Source: CALOCN01 sp942491735
Lineage (GTDB): Bacteria; Eisenbacteria; RBG-16-71-46; JABDJR01
Reading direction: 5' to 3'
Assembly: GCA_942491735.1 (NCBI GenBank)
Contig: CALOCN010000014.1
Location: 2,046,001-2,110,000 of the forward strand
Length of the DNA stretch: 64,000 nucleotides
The notes under the pieces were generated by a model, which searched no databases, was not told the origin of the DNA, and saw only the letters and a program-made list of their open reading frames with translations. Made by a program: the position numbers and the translations under genes. Within the stretch, counting starts at the first letter, position 1, and every line of letters starts with the position of its first letter. Shown here in pieces: positions 41,409-50,842 of the stretch.

Positions 41409-44276
41409 ATGCAGATCATTTCCGTTCGCGGCGCACGCGAACACAATCTCCAGAACGTCGATATCGATATCCCCCGCGACAAGCTGGTCGTGGTGACCGG
41501 GGTGAGCGGTTCGGGCAAGTCCAGCCTGGCCTTCGACACCATCTACGCCGAAGGACAGCGACGCTACGTGGAGAGTCTCTCCGCCTACGCGCGTCAGTTC
41601 CTGGGGCAGATGGAAAAGCCGGATGTCGACCACATCGACGGCCTTTCGCCGGCGATTTCCATCGAGCAGCGCACCGCGGGGCGTAACCCGCGTTCCACCG
41701 TGGCCACCGCCACCGAGATCTACGACTACCTGCGTCTGCTCTATGCCCGGATCGGTCACCAGCATTGCACCCGGTGCGGCAAGCCGATCAGCCGCCAGAC
41801 CGTGCAGGAGATGGCCGACCTTCTCCTGGAAACGGCCAAGGGAAAGCGGACCCAGATCCTCAGCCCCATCGTGCGGGGTCGCAAGGGGGAGTACCGGGCG
41901 GACCTCGAAGAGATGAAACGGGAGGGGTTCCTGCGCGCCCGCATCGATGGCGAGTGGGTGGAACTCGAGGAGTCTCCCAAGCTCGACAAGAAGCGCAAGC
42001 ACACCATCGAGATCGTGGTCGACCGGCTCAAGCCCTCGGCCGCGCACCGCCAGCGTCTGACCGATTCCCTGGAGACCGCCCTGGGTCAAAGCGGAGGTCT
42101 GGTCACGGTGGTGGTGGAGGGGGCACCGGACCGCACCCTCAACGAACATGCCTCGTGCGTGGACTGCGCGCTCTCCTACACGGACCTCGAGCCGCGCATG
42201 TTCTCGTTCAACTCGCCCTACGGTGCCTGCCCGGACTGCGACGGTCTGGGCACCCGCATGGAAGTGGATGCCGATCGCATCGTCCCCGATCCGGAGCGTT
42301 CCATCCTGGAGGGGGCGATCGCTCCCTACAGCAGCAAGATGGATTCGTCCTGGCTGGGCGCCCAGATGAAGGCCCTGGCCAAGGCCTACAAGTTCGATCT
42401 CAAGGCCCCCTGGAAGAAACTCCCCGCCCGCGTGCGCAAGGTGATCCTTCACGGCACCGGCGGGAAGGAAATGGACGTGGTCTACAAGGACTCCCGTTTC
42501 AAGGTGACCTACAAGAAGGATTGGCGGGGAGTGGTCCCCAATCTCATGCGTCGCTACCGGGACACTTCCAGCGAGCACGTGCGGGAACACATCCAGGAGT
42601 ACATGGGTCTGGCGCCCTGCCGTGCCTGCGAGGGAGCCCGGCTCAAGCCGGAGTCGCTGGCGGTGCGGGTTCATGAGCACAATATCCACGAGATCACCGG
42701 GCTCTCGGTCGGGAAGGCCCTGGCCTGGGTGGACTCGCTCGAGCTCACCTCCCGGGAGTCGATCATCGGCACCCAGGTGCTCAAGGAGATCCGGCAGCGG
42801 CTGGCTTTCATGGTGGACGTGGGACTCGAGTACCTCACCCTCGACCGCTCGGCCGGCACCCTGTCCGGGGGGGAGGCGCAACGCATTCGTCTGGCCACCC
42901 AGATCGGTTCCCGTCTGGTCGGCGTGCTCTACGTGTTGGACGAGCCGTCGATCGGCCTTCACCACCGGGACAACCAGCGTCTCCTCAACACCCTGATCAC
43001 CCTGCGCGATCTCGGCAACACGGTCCTCGTGGTCGAGCACGATCTCGACACCATCCGGGCCGCCGACCATCTGGTCGATCTGGGTCCGGGCGCGGGAAAG
43101 CAGGGGGGGCACGTCGTCGCCTCGGGGACGCCCCGGCAGGTGGAGAAGAATCCCAAGTCCCTGACCGGGAGCTATCTCACCGGGCGCCTCGACATCGCGG
43201 TGCCGGAGACCCGTCGCGAGGGGATCGGCAAGGATCTCGTGGTGCGCGGGGCCGAGGCCAACAACCTGCGCCAGGTGGACGTGGCGTTCCCGCTGGGTTG
43301 TTTCATCGGGGTGACCGGGGTCAGCGGTTCGGGAAAGAGCAGCCTAGTCAACGAGATCCTGAGCAAGGCCCTGGCCCGCCATTTCCATCGCGCCGCGGAC
43401 ACCCCGGGCAAGCACCGGAAACTGGACGGTCTGGCCCATCTCGACAAGGTGGTGACCATCGACCAGTCGCCCATCGGGCGAACCCCCCGCTCCAACCCGG
43501 CCACCTATACCGGGGTGTTCACCGAGATCCGCAACCTGTTCACCGAGCTGCCGGAATCCAAGGTGCGCGGCTACAAGCCCGGCCGGTTCTCCTTCAACGT
43601 GAAGGGGGGGCGCTGCGAAGCCTGTTCGGGCGACGGGGTGGTCAAGATCGAGATGCATTTCCTTCCCGACGTGTACGTGCGCTGCGACATCTGTCACGGC
43701 AAGCGGTACAACCGGGAAACCCTCGAGATCACCTTCAAGGGCCGCAACATCAGCGATGTCCTGGAGATGACCATCGACGAGGCGGCCTCGTTCCTGGGCA
43801 CCATTCCCAACGTGAGACGGCGTCTGGACGTCCTCCAGGGGGTGGGTCTCGGCTACATCCATCTGGGGCAACCGGCCACCACCCTCTCCGGGGGAGAGGC
43901 GCAGCGGATGAAGCTTTCTTCCGAACTGGCCAAGGTGGCCACCGGGAAGACGCTTTACATCCTGGACGAACCGACGACCGGCCTTCATATTCACGACGTC
44001 GGCCAGCTCTTGACCGTTCTGGGACAGCTCGTGGACCGCGGGAATACCGTGGTGGTGATCGAGCACAACCTCGATGTGATCAAGACGGCGGACCATCTCA
44101 TTGATCTGGGGCCCGAAGGCGGGGATGGGGGTGGATTGGTGGTGGCGGAGGGAACCCCTGAAGACGTCGCGCGTGAACCCCGGTCCCATACCGGGCGCGC
44201 CCTCGCCGAATTGTTCGGCATGAAGAAACCCCGATCCCGGCGCCGAGCCGCGGGGATCGTGACCAGTCGACCGTAG
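41409..44276 (+). CDS. uvrA: Excinuclease ABC subunit A
   Basis: 955 residues, full length. Two ABC ATPase modules: Walker A GVSGSGKSS at 31-39 and again near residue 636, signatures LSGGEAQRIRLATQIGS and LSGGEAQRMKLSSELAK, and Walker B VLDEPSIGLH and ILDEPTTGLHIHD. Zinc modules are intact: CVDC...CPDC (~249-275) and CEAC...CDIC (~735-760). It recognises DNA damage and loads UvrB in nucleotide excision repair. Own promoter; pepA follows 8 bases after the stop and is probably co-transcribed. Confidence 0.97.
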   Translation: MQIISVRGAREHNLQNVDIDIPRDKLVVVTGVSGSGKSSLAFDTIYAEGQRRYVESLSAYARQFLGQMEKPDVDHIDGLSPAISIEQRTAGRNPRSTVATATEIYDYLRLLYARIGHQHCTRCGKPISRQTVQEMADLLLETAKGKRTQILSPIVRGRKGEYRADLEEMKREGFLRARIDGEWVELEESPKLDKKRKHTIEIVVDRLKPSAAHRQRLTDSLETALGQSGGLVTVVVEGAPDRTLNEHASCVDCALSYTDLEPRMFSFNSPYGACPDCDGLGTRMEVDADRIVPDPERSILEGAIAPYSSKMDSSWLGAQMKALAKAYKFDLKAPWKKLPARVRKVILHGTGGKEMDVVYKDSRFKVTYKKDWRGVVPNLMRRYRDTSSEHVREHIQEYMGLAPCRACEGARLKPESLAVRVHEHNIHEITGLSVGKALAWVDSLELTSRESIIGTQVLKEIRQRLAFMVDVGLEYLTLDRSAGTLSGGEAQRIRLATQIGSRLVGVLYVLDEPSIGLHHRDNQRLLNTLITLRDLGNTVLVVEHDLDTIRAADHLVDLGPGAGKQGGHVVASGTPRQVEKNPKSLTGSYLTGRLDIAVPETRREGIGKDLVVRGAEANNLRQVDVAFPLGCFIGVTGVSGSGKSSLVNEILSKALARHFHRAADTPGKHRKLDGLAHLDKVVTIDQSPIGRTPRSNPATYTGVFTEIRNLFTELPESKVRGYKPGRFSFNVKGGRCEACSGDGVVKIEMHFLPDVYVRCDICHGKRYNRETLEITFKGRNISDVLEMTIDEAASFLGTIPNVRRRLDVLQGVGLGYIHLGQPATTLSGGEAQRMKLSSELAKVATGKTLYILDEPTTGLHIHDVGQLLTVLGQLVDRGNTVVVIEHNLDVIKTADHLIDLGPEGGDGGGLVVAEGTPEDVAREPRSHTGRALAELFGMKKPRSRRRAAGIVTSRP

Positions 44277-44284
44277 GAGGAGGC

Positions 44285-45865
44285 ATGGAAGTCAACATCA
44301 AGATGTCGGTGACCCACGGATCCTGTGTGGGCATCGGCGGACCCGTGGTCGCCGTGCCGGTGTATACGGGCAAGCTCAGTGACTCGGCAAAGGATCTCGA
44401 CCGGGAACTCGGAGGACTTATTTCCCGCGCCGTGGATGCAGGCGACTTCACCGGGAACGCGGGCGAGACCCACGTGCTCTACCCGGAAGGTTCCGGGTCC
44501 AAGGTACCGGCGCGGGTGCTGCTGGTCGGTGCCGGGGAGGCGGGGTCCAAGGACGACGAGACGGCCCGGGTCTTCGGAAACGGGCTGGTCAACGCGTTGC
44601 GATCCCTCAAGGTGACCCGGGCGGTGCTGGCCATCGACGGGGGGAAGTCCAAGGCGCAGGGAACCTCGCGTGGACGGGCCCTGGCCGAGGGCATCCTCAT
44701 GGGTGCGTACCGGTACGAGAAGTGGCTCACCGACGGCCGGAACAAACCGCTCCGTCTGACCACCCTGAAGATCCTGGTCCGCAACAAGACCGCCGCGCCC
44801 GGCGTGTCGGCCGGGGTGACCCTCGGATCCATGGTGGCCCACTCGGTCAACGAAGCCCGGGACCTGGTCAACGGACCCAGCAACGAGGTGACGCCGACCT
44901 TCCTCGCCAACACGGCCAAGCGGCTGGGACGTCAGCTCGGCTTCAAGGTGAAGATCCTCGATGAAGCGCAGTGCGCCAAGTTGGGAATGGGGTCCTTCCT
45001 CGGGGTGGCCCAGGGAGCCACCGAGCCGGCCAAGTTCATCGTCATGGAGCATGCCCCGCGCGGCGCCAAGGGGACGGTGTGCCTCGTCGGCAAGGGGATC
45101 ACCTTCGACACCGGCGGGATCAGCCTCAAGCCGGGCGCCGACATGGATCAGATGAAGTACGACATGGGCGGGGCGGCCGCGGTCATCGGCGCCATGCGCT
45201 ATGCCGCGTCCAGCAAGGTTCCGATCAAGGTGGTGGGAATCATCGCCGCGACCGAGAACATGCCCAGCGGCGATGCCTACAAGCCCGGGGACATCCTTAC
45301 CTCGTCGGCCGGGGTGACCATCGAGGTCCTCAACACCGACGCCGAGGGCCGGCTGGTGCTGGCGGACGCCCTGGAGTACGCCAAGCGGTACGACCCGGAC
45401 GCGGTGATCGACCTGGCCACCCTGACCGGAGCCTGCGTGATCGCCCTCGGGGGCCATGCCGCCGGGCTCATGGGCAACGACGAGTGGCTGCTGGACGAGG
45501 TCTGGGAGGCCTCCTTCGAGGCCGGGGAACGGGCCTGGCCGCTCCCGCTGTGGTCCGAGTACCGGAAGATGGTGCAGAGCAACATCGCCGATATCAAGAA
45601 CACCGCGGGACGGGGGGCCGGAGCCATCACCGCCGGCGCCTTCCTGGGGGCCTTCACCAACTCCTACAAGTGGGCCCACCTCGATATCGCCGGGGTGGCC
45701 TGGGGAGACGGGGCCAAGGCCTACCAGGGCCGCGGGGGGACCGGGGCCGGGGTGCGGATCCTGGCCGAGTTCCTCAATCGCTGGAAGGTGCCCCGGAGCA
45801 AGGGCCCCAAACCGGGGCGCCGAACCTCGCTCCGCCAGACCGAAGCCGACAAGAACGGCAAGTAG
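44285..45865 (+). CDS. pepA: Leucyl aminopeptidase (M17)
   Basis: 526 residues, with AGGAGG just before the ATG. The M17 di-metal site is visible: GKGITFDTGGISLKPGADMD (Lys and Asp ligands), YDMGGAAAVIGAM, and NTDAEGRLVLADAL (Asp and Glu ligands plus catalytic Arg). The N-terminal macro-like domain is present. It removes N-terminal residues from peptides in the cytoplasm; some PepA proteins also bind DNA. A basic 25-residue C-terminal tail (RSKGPKPGRRTSLR) exceeds the usual family end. Confidence 0.94.
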   Translation: MEVNIKMSVTHGSCVGIGGPVVAVPVYTGKLSDSAKDLDRELGGLISRAVDAGDFTGNAGETHVLYPEGSGSKVPARVLLVGAGEAGSKDDETARVFGNGLVNALRSLKVTRAVLAIDGGKSKAQGTSRGRALAEGILMGAYRYEKWLTDGRNKPLRLTTLKILVRNKTAAPGVSAGVTLGSMVAHSVNEARDLVNGPSNEVTPTFLANTAKRLGRQLGFKVKILDEAQCAKLGMGSFLGVAQGATEPAKFIVMEHAPRGAKGTVCLVGKGITFDTGGISLKPGADMDQMKYDMGGAAAVIGAMRYAASSKVPIKVVGIIAATENMPSGDAYKPGDILTSSAGVTIEVLNTDAEGRLVLADALEYAKRYDPDAVIDLATLTGACVIALGGHAAGLMGNDEWLLDEVWEASFEAGERAWPLPLWSEYRKMVQSNIADIKNTAGRGAGAITAGAFLGAFTNSYKWAHLDIAGVAWGDGAKAYQGRGGTGAGVRILAEFLNRWKVPRSKGPKPGRRTSLRQTEADKNGK

Positions 45866-45870
45866 TCGCC

Positions 45871-45902
45871 GGCCCGGGGTTGCCCAGGGGCGATCCCGGG
45901 CC
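45871..45902 (+). terminator. Strong stem-loop after pepA
   Basis: GGCCCGGG (45871-45878) and CCCGGGCC (45895-45902) form a perfect 8-bp stem with an inner TTGCCC/GGGCGA pairing. No T tract follows, so termination is uncertain. It ends just before a candidate -10 for the gcv operon. Confidence 0.45.
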
Positions 45903-45908
45903 GTGCTG

Positions 45909-45917
45909 TGCTAGGAT
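45909..45917 (+). promoter_or_regulatory. Candidate extended -10 of gcv operon
   Basis: TGC-TAGGAT. The matching -35 position falls in the preceding stem-loop and is not recognisable. It would give a leader of about 130 bases. Confidence 0.4.
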
Positions 45918-45947
45918 CTCCGGTGCTCTAACGCATGATGGGCGTTC

Positions 45948-46016
45948 GGTTTTGGCGAATTGCCAAAACCGGGTTGGCCTGACTCCGGCGAGACCGGACA
46001 ATCCAGGGTCCAACCC
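45948..46016 (+). promoter_or_regulatory. Structured leader upstream of gcvT (candidate cis-regulatory RNA)
   Basis: Hairpin 1: GGTTTTGGC (45948-45956) with GCCAAAACC (45962-45970), perfect 9 bp and a 5-base loop. Hairpin 2 follows immediately: GGGTTGG (45971-45977) with CCAACCC (46010-46016), extended inside by CCTG/CAGG and an inner CCGG/CCGG. Then CTCAGGCA occurs before the ribosome site. The known glycine riboswitch core is not present, so this is either a new class, a protein-binding leader, or chance. Confidence 0.45.
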
Positions 46017-46051
46017 ACGCCCGCCTCAGGCATTCCCACGGAGAACACCGC

Positions 46052-47179
46052 ATGGGCGCGAGCCCCGACAAGAAAACCGCCTTGCATGCACGACACGCCG
46101 AGCTGGGAGCGAAGATCGTTCCCTTCGGTGGTTTCCTCATGCCGTTGTCCTATGCCGGACAGCTCGCGGAGCACGAAGCGGTGCGCACCGGGGTGGGGCT
46201 CTTCGACCTGTCCCACATGGGGGAGTTCCGACTCACCGGTCCGGATGCGGTGACCGCGGCGGATCGCCTGGTCACCAACCGGTTCACCGGGACCGAACCG
46301 GGGCAGGCGGTGTACTCGCCCATGTGTCGCGAGGACGGGACGATCATCGACGACCTCATCCTCTACCACCTCGAGGATTCGGTTTTCATCGTTCCCAACG
46401 CATCCAACATCGAGAAGGACGCGGCCTGGATCACCGAGCGGTTGCCGGACGGAATCACGTTCTCGAACGAGTCGGATCGCACGTCGCTCATTGCCATCCA
46501 GGGCCCCCGCACCCGCGAGGTCCTGCAACCGCTCGCCTCGGTCGCGTTGGATCCCATGGACACCTACACCGCACAGCCGGCCACGGTGGGCGGGGTCCCG
46601 GTACTGCTCTCGCGCACCGGCTACACCGGCGAGGACGGGTTCGAGCTCTACGTGGACAACGCGCAGGCGGTGTCGCTGTGGAACCTGCTCATGGAGGCGG
46701 GGGCCGGGGCGGGGATCCAGCCCATTGGGCTTGCCGCGCGGGACACCTTGCGTTTCGAGATGGGCTATTGCCTGTACGGAAACGACATCGACGACACCAC
46801 CACGCCTCTCGAGGCCGGTCTCCGCTGGGCGGTCAAGCTCAAGGGGGACGACTTCATCGGTCGGGATGCGCTGATCGCGCAGCAGGCGGCCGGTGTGCCC
46901 CGGCGGTTGGTGGGGCTGGAGCCGGAAGCGCCCAAGCGGATTCCGCGGTCCGGCTACCCGGTACTGGCCGGGGAGACCCCGGTGGGGCGCGTGACCAGCG
47001 GAACCTACGCTCCCAGCCTGGCCCGCGGCCTGGCCATGGGGTATGTGGACCCGGACCACGCGGCCCCGGGATCCACGGTGGCCATCGATGTTCGCGGTCG
47101 CCACGAGCCGGCGCAGGTCCGCCGGCTCCCGTTCTATACCAAGGGGTCCCGCAAGGCCCCGCCCAGGAAGACGACCTGA
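46052..47179 (+). CDS. gcvT: Glycine cleavage system T protein (aminomethyltransferase)
   Basis: 375 residues. It moves the methylene carbon from the aminomethyl-lipoyl group of GcvH to tetrahydrofolate, releasing ammonia. Family signatures: LFDLSHMGEFRLTGPDA, FIVPNASN, AIQGPRTREVLQPLA, SRTGYTGEDGFELYVDN, and EAGLRWAVKLKGDDFIGRDAL. First gene of a four-gene gcv operon. ATG is preceded by CGGAGA. N-terminus has a ~6-residue extension. Confidence 0.95.
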   Translation: MGASPDKKTALHARHAELGAKIVPFGGFLMPLSYAGQLAEHEAVRTGVGLFDLSHMGEFRLTGPDAVTAADRLVTNRFTGTEPGQAVYSPMCREDGTIIDDLILYHLEDSVFIVPNASNIEKDAAWITERLPDGITFSNESDRTSLIAIQGPRTREVLQPLASVALDPMDTYTAQPATVGGVPVLLSRTGYTGEDGFELYVDNAQAVSLWNLLMEAGAGAGIQPIGLAARDTLRFEMGYCLYGNDIDDTTTPLEAGLRWAVKLKGDDFIGRDALIAQQAAGVPRRLVGLEPEAPKRIPRSGYPVLAGETPVGRVTSGTYAPSLARGLAMGYVDPDHAAPGSTVAIDVRGRHEPAQVRRLPFYTKGSRKAPPRKTT

Positions 47180-47197
47180 TCGTCGCGAGGAGAACGC

Positions 47198-47584
47198 ATG
47201 GAGACGCCCGAGGATCTGAAGTACACGGATGAACACGAGTGGGTCCGCCTGGAAGGCAACGTGGCCGAGGTCGGGGTGACCGACTACGCCCAGGGGGAAC
47301 TGGGGGACATCGTGTTCGTCGAATTGCCGGAGCCCGGGACCGCGGTCGAGCGGGGCGGGGTGTTCGGAACCATCGAAGCGGTCAAGACGGTGAGCGACCT
47401 GTACGCCCCGCTGGGGGGGACGGTGCTCGAGGTCAACCACACCCTGGTCGACGAGCCGGAGAAGGTGAACGGGTCCCCGTACGCCGACGGCTGGATGGTC
47501 AAGATCGAGGTCGCGGATACGGCCGAGGTCAAGGCGCTTCTGGATGCGGCGGCCTATCGCGCCCACGTGGGTGAGGGAGCCTGA
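47198..47584 (+). CDS. gcvH: Glycine cleavage system H protein
   Basis: 128 residues, the lipoylated shuttle of the glycine cleavage complex. DEHEWVRLEG near the start, GDIVFVELPEPG, and the lipoylation site K63 in GTIEAVKTVSDLYAP (usually ESVKA). GVTDYAQ also fits. GCGAGGAG precedes the ATG. Normal length. Confidence 0.95.
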   Translation: METPEDLKYTDEHEWVRLEGNVAEVGVTDYAQGELGDIVFVELPEPGTAVERGGVFGTIEAVKTVSDLYAPLGGTVLEVNHTLVDEPEKVNGSPYADGWMVKIEVADTAEVKALLDAAAYRAHVGEGA

Positions 47585-47585
47585 G

Positions 47586-48965
47586 TTGAGTTCACCCTAT
47601 ATTCCGCGCGCCGAGGGTCAGGAGCGCGCCATGCTCGACGCCATCGGGGTGTCCTCGTTCGAGGAACTCCTGGCGCCGGTTCCGGAGACGTTTCGGCTGA
47701 CCGGCCCCCTGGAGTTGTATGGCCCGCGTAGCGAGTACGAGATCGCGCGATGGATGGGCGAGCTGGCCGCGCGCAACCGTCATGGCGGGTCCACCCGCAG
47801 TTTTCTCGGGGGCGGTTCGTACGATCACATGGTGCCCGCGGCCATCGATCACGTGAGCTTCCGCTCCGAGTTCTACACCGCCTACACGCCGTACCAGCCG
47901 GAGGTGGCCCAGGCCACCCTCACCGCCATCTACGAGTTCCAGACCATGATGTCGGAGCTGACCGGGATGGACCTCGCCAACGCGTCGCTCTACGACGGGG
48001 GGAGCGCGCTGGCCGAGGCCGCCCTGTTGGCCACCGCGGTGAGCAAACGCAAGCGGGTGGTGGTGGCCGGTCCCCTCAACCCCGGCTACCGGGAAGTACT
48101 GGAGACCTTCAGCCGGGAGCAGGGCATCGAGGTGGTCTGCGACCCCTGTCCGGACGGGGTGATCGACCGGGACTGGGTGACCGGGCAGCTGGCCGTCGAG
48201 ACCGGAGCCCTCGTGCTCCAGGTCCCCAACTTCTTCGGCATCGTCGAGGACGTGGCCCCGGTGTTCGACGCGGCGCGCGCGTCCGGCGCGGTCTGTGTCC
48301 AGGTATTCGAGCCGCACGCCCTCGCTCTCTACCGCAGCCCGGGCAGCGTGGGTGCCGACATCGCGGTAGCCGAGGGGCTCTCCCTGGGAAGTTCGCCCAG
48401 CTTCGGAGGACCGGCCCTGGGGCTTTTCGCCTGTAACCAGCGGTTCGTGCGCTACGTGCCGGGCCGGTTGGTCGGCGAAACGGTGGATCGCAACGGCAAG
48501 CGCGCCTACGTGCTTACCCTGCAGACCCGGGAGCAGCACATTCGCCGCGAGAAGGCGACGTCCAACATCTGCACCAACCAGGGCCTGCTCGCCCTGCGCG
48601 CCACCCTGTATCTCTCCCTCATGGGTCCCGAGGGGATGCGGGAAGCGGCCCAGCAGTGCCTGGAACGTTCGCACTACATCGCCCAACGCCTCGGCGACCT
48701 GGAAGGGTTCAGCCTTCCCTTCGGTCGCCATCATGCCTTCCACGAGTTCGTGCTCGAATGCCCCATCCCGGCCGCGGAGGTGATCCGGCGGTGTCTGGAC
48801 CACGGCGTCGTGCCCGGGATCGACATGGCGCGATACCCGAAAGTCTGGGGGGATGCCCAGGAACGGTGGTTGCTGGTGTGCGCCACCGAGAAGAACCTGC
48901 GTCCGGATCTCGACGCGCTGGTCGACGCGGTCCGCGCGTCGGTAGGGGAGGCCGCCGGTGTCTGA
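47586..48965 (+). CDS. gcvPA: Glycine dehydrogenase (decarboxylating) subunit 1
   Basis: 459 residues from a TTG at 47586, just after the gcvH stop, with GTGAGGGAGCC as ribosome site; no ATG or GTG with a good site is closer. YIPRAEGQERAMLDAIGVSS and FLGGGSYDHMVPAAIDH are the conserved start of the P protein alpha half. It pairs with gcvPB to form the PLP-dependent decarboxylase that releases CO2 from glycine. It overlaps gcvPB by 8 bases. The split P protein is common in bacteria outside the Proteobacteria. Confidence 0.94.
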   Translation: MSSPYIPRAEGQERAMLDAIGVSSFEELLAPVPETFRLTGPLELYGPRSEYEIARWMGELAARNRHGGSTRSFLGGGSYDHMVPAAIDHVSFRSEFYTAYTPYQPEVAQATLTAIYEFQTMMSELTGMDLANASLYDGGSALAEAALLATAVSKRKRVVVAGPLNPGYREVLETFSREQGIEVVCDPCPDGVIDRDWVTGQLAVETGALVLQVPNFFGIVEDVAPVFDAARASGAVCVQVFEPHALALYRSPGSVGADIAVAEGLSLGSSPSFGGPALGLFACNQRFVRYVPGRLVGETVDRNGKRAYVLTLQTREQHIRREKATSNICTNQGLLALRATLYLSLMGPEGMREAAQQCLERSHYIAQRLGDLEGFSLPFGRHHAFHEFVLECPIPAAEVIRRCLDHGVVPGIDMARYPKVWGDAQERWLLVCATEKNLRPDLDALVDAVRASVGEAAGV

Positions 48966-50418
48966 AAACCTGATCTTCGAGGACTCGCGACCCGGAATGC
49001 GCGGCTACCGGCTTCCGGAAATGGATCTGCCCCCCCACGGTAAGCCGGCGCTCATTCCGGACGGGCTGGCCCGGGAGGCCGCCCTGCGCCTTCCCGAGGT
49101 GAGCGAACCCCAGGTGGTGCGCCACTTCACCAACCTTTCCGTGCTCAACCACCACATCGACAAGGGGTTCTATCCCCTCGGTTCGTGCACCATGAAATAC
49201 AACCCCAAGATCAACGACCGCATGGCGGCGTTGCCGGGGTTCGCCGAACTGCATCCCATGGCTCCGACCGAGGCGATCCAGGGGGCCCTGCAGTTGATGA
49301 AGACCCTGGAGGAGGTCCTGGCCGAGATCACCGGGTTGCCCGCGGTCTCGCTCCAGCCGGCCGCGGGGGCCCAGGGCGAATTGACCGCCATGCTGGTCGC
49401 GCGGGCCTGGCACCGGGACCAGGGAGAGGACCGGGACGAGGTCATCATCCCGGACTCGGCCCACGGCACCAATCCCGCCTCGGTGCGGATCGCCGGCATG
49501 AAGACGGTAGAGATCAAGTCGGGGCGGGACGGACGGGTGCATCTGGACACCCTGCGCGAGGCGCTGGGGCCGCGCACCGCGGCGGTCATGCTCACCAACC
49601 CCAATACGCTCGGGATCTTCGAAACCGAGATCCAGGACATCGCGGAAGCGGTGCACGAGGCGGGTGGGTTGATGTACATGGACGGGGCCAACATGAACGC
49701 CCTGGTCGGTCTGGCCAAGCCCGGAAGCATGGGCTTCGACATGATGCACCTCAACCTGCACAAGACCTTTTCCCAGCCCCACGGCGGCGGGGGGCCGGGC
49801 GCCGGACCCATCGCGGTGCGGGAGGACCTGCGTCCCTACCTGCCCTTTCCGGTGCTGGCCGAGCGGGACGATCAGCTCATCCTCGACTCCAACCGGCCCA
49901 AGTCGGTGGGGCGGGTGCATGCCTTCTACGGGAACTTCGGGGTGCTGGTGCGGTCCCTGACCTACATCATGAGCCTGGGAGCGAGCGGGCTCCGCGAGGT
50001 CAGTCGCAACGCGATTCTCAACGCGAACTACCTGATGTCGCAGCTCAAGAACGACTACACCCTGGCCTATCCGGGACCCTGCATGCACGAGTTCGTGCTG
50101 TCCGCGGTACGCCAGAAGGAACACGGGGTGCGCGCCTCGGACATCTCCAAACGGATCCTCGACTTCGGGATGCACGCTCCCACCACCTACTTCCCGCTCA
50201 TCGTGGAAGAGGCGTTGATGATCGAGCCCACCGAGTCGGAGGCCAAGGAGACCCTGGACCGGTTCATCGAGGTCATGCGGACCATCGCCAGGGAGACCCT
50301 CGAGGAACCGGAGAACGTGACCGGGGCGCCGCACAACACACCGGTGTCCCGTCCCGACGAGGCGCGGGCGGCGCGTCATCCCAAGCTGAAATGGACGCCG
50401 GAGGATGTTGGAGTCTGA
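48958..50418 (+). CDS. gcvPB: Glycine dehydrogenase (decarboxylating) subunit 2
   Basis: 486 residues from GTG 48958. The PLP lysine is K269 in NLHKTFSQPHGGGGPG; other P-protein segments are CTMKYNPKIN, SLQPAAGAQGE, PDSAHGTNPASV and YPGPCMHEFVLSA. Together with gcvPA it decarboxylates glycine and loads GcvH. The next gene starts 14 bases before its end. Confidence 0.95.
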   Translation: MSENLIFEDSRPGMRGYRLPEMDLPPHGKPALIPDGLAREAALRLPEVSEPQVVRHFTNLSVLNHHIDKGFYPLGSCTMKYNPKINDRMAALPGFAELHPMAPTEAIQGALQLMKTLEEVLAEITGLPAVSLQPAAGAQGELTAMLVARAWHRDQGEDRDEVIIPDSAHGTNPASVRIAGMKTVEIKSGRDGRVHLDTLREALGPRTAAVMLTNPNTLGIFETEIQDIAEAVHEAGGLMYMDGANMNALVGLAKPGSMGFDMMHLNLHKTFSQPHGGGGPGAGPIAVREDLRPYLPFPVLAERDDQLILDSNRPKSVGRVHAFYGNFGVLVRSLTYIMSLGASGLREVSRNAILNANYLMSQLKNDYTLAYPGPCMHEFVLSAVRQKEHGVRASDISKRILDFGMHAPTTYFPLIVEEALMIEPTESEAKETLDRFIEVMRTIARETLEEPENVTGAPHNTPVSRPDEARAARHPKLKWTPEDVGV

Positions 50419-50842
50419 GGGTTCGCGCGAGTTGTCCTGGTCGGTCTGGCCCCTGGCCGCCGACCGGGTGCGGGGGGGATCCGCCCTCGCCGTCATGGCG
50501 GCGTCGATCTACGCCGCGTTCGTGTGGGGAGGACCGGTGATGGGCGGGTTCGCGGTGCTGGTCCTGGTGGGGGGGCTCGGGTCGTTCTTTGTCAGGACGC
50601 GATACCGACTCACCGAGACGGGGGTGGAAGTCCGCTCCCCGTTCCTGCGGCTGAGCCGGCCCTGGGATGCGTTCCAGCGTGCCTTTGCCGGAGAGAAGGG
50701 GCTCACCCTGAGCCCGTTCGCAAGACGGCATCCGTTGGAGCCGTATCGGAACGTGCAGCTGCGCTACGGCGATCATCGTGACGAGGTGATCGCCTTTGTC
50801 CGCCGGTTCGGTCCCGAACCGGTGGGGGAGAGTCGGACATGA
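50405..50842 (+). CDS. Small membrane protein with PH-like domain
   Basis: 145 residues. Two hydrophobic segments (~29-46 and 47-62) form a hairpin, followed by a beta-rich segment (TRYRLTETGVEVRSPFLRLSRPWDAFQRAFAG), which looks like a short bacterial PH-type domain. The ATG overlaps gcvPB by 14 bases, and the next gene overlaps its stop, so it belongs to this transcription unit. No named function; membrane-associated regulator or scaffold is possible. Confidence 0.6.
   Translation: MLESEGSRELSWSVWPLAADRVRGGSALAVMAASIYAAFVWGGPVMGGFAVLVLVGGLGSFFVRTRYRLTETGVEVRSPFLRLSRPWDAFQRAFAGEKGLTLSPFARRHPLEPYRNVQLRYGDHRDEVIAFVRRFGPEPVGESRT

Noticed and set aside
45903..46051. Glycine riboswitch before gcvT
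   Set aside because: Only a CTCAGGCA-like fragment is present; the conserved paired core and second aptamer are not. I list it as a candidate new leader instead.
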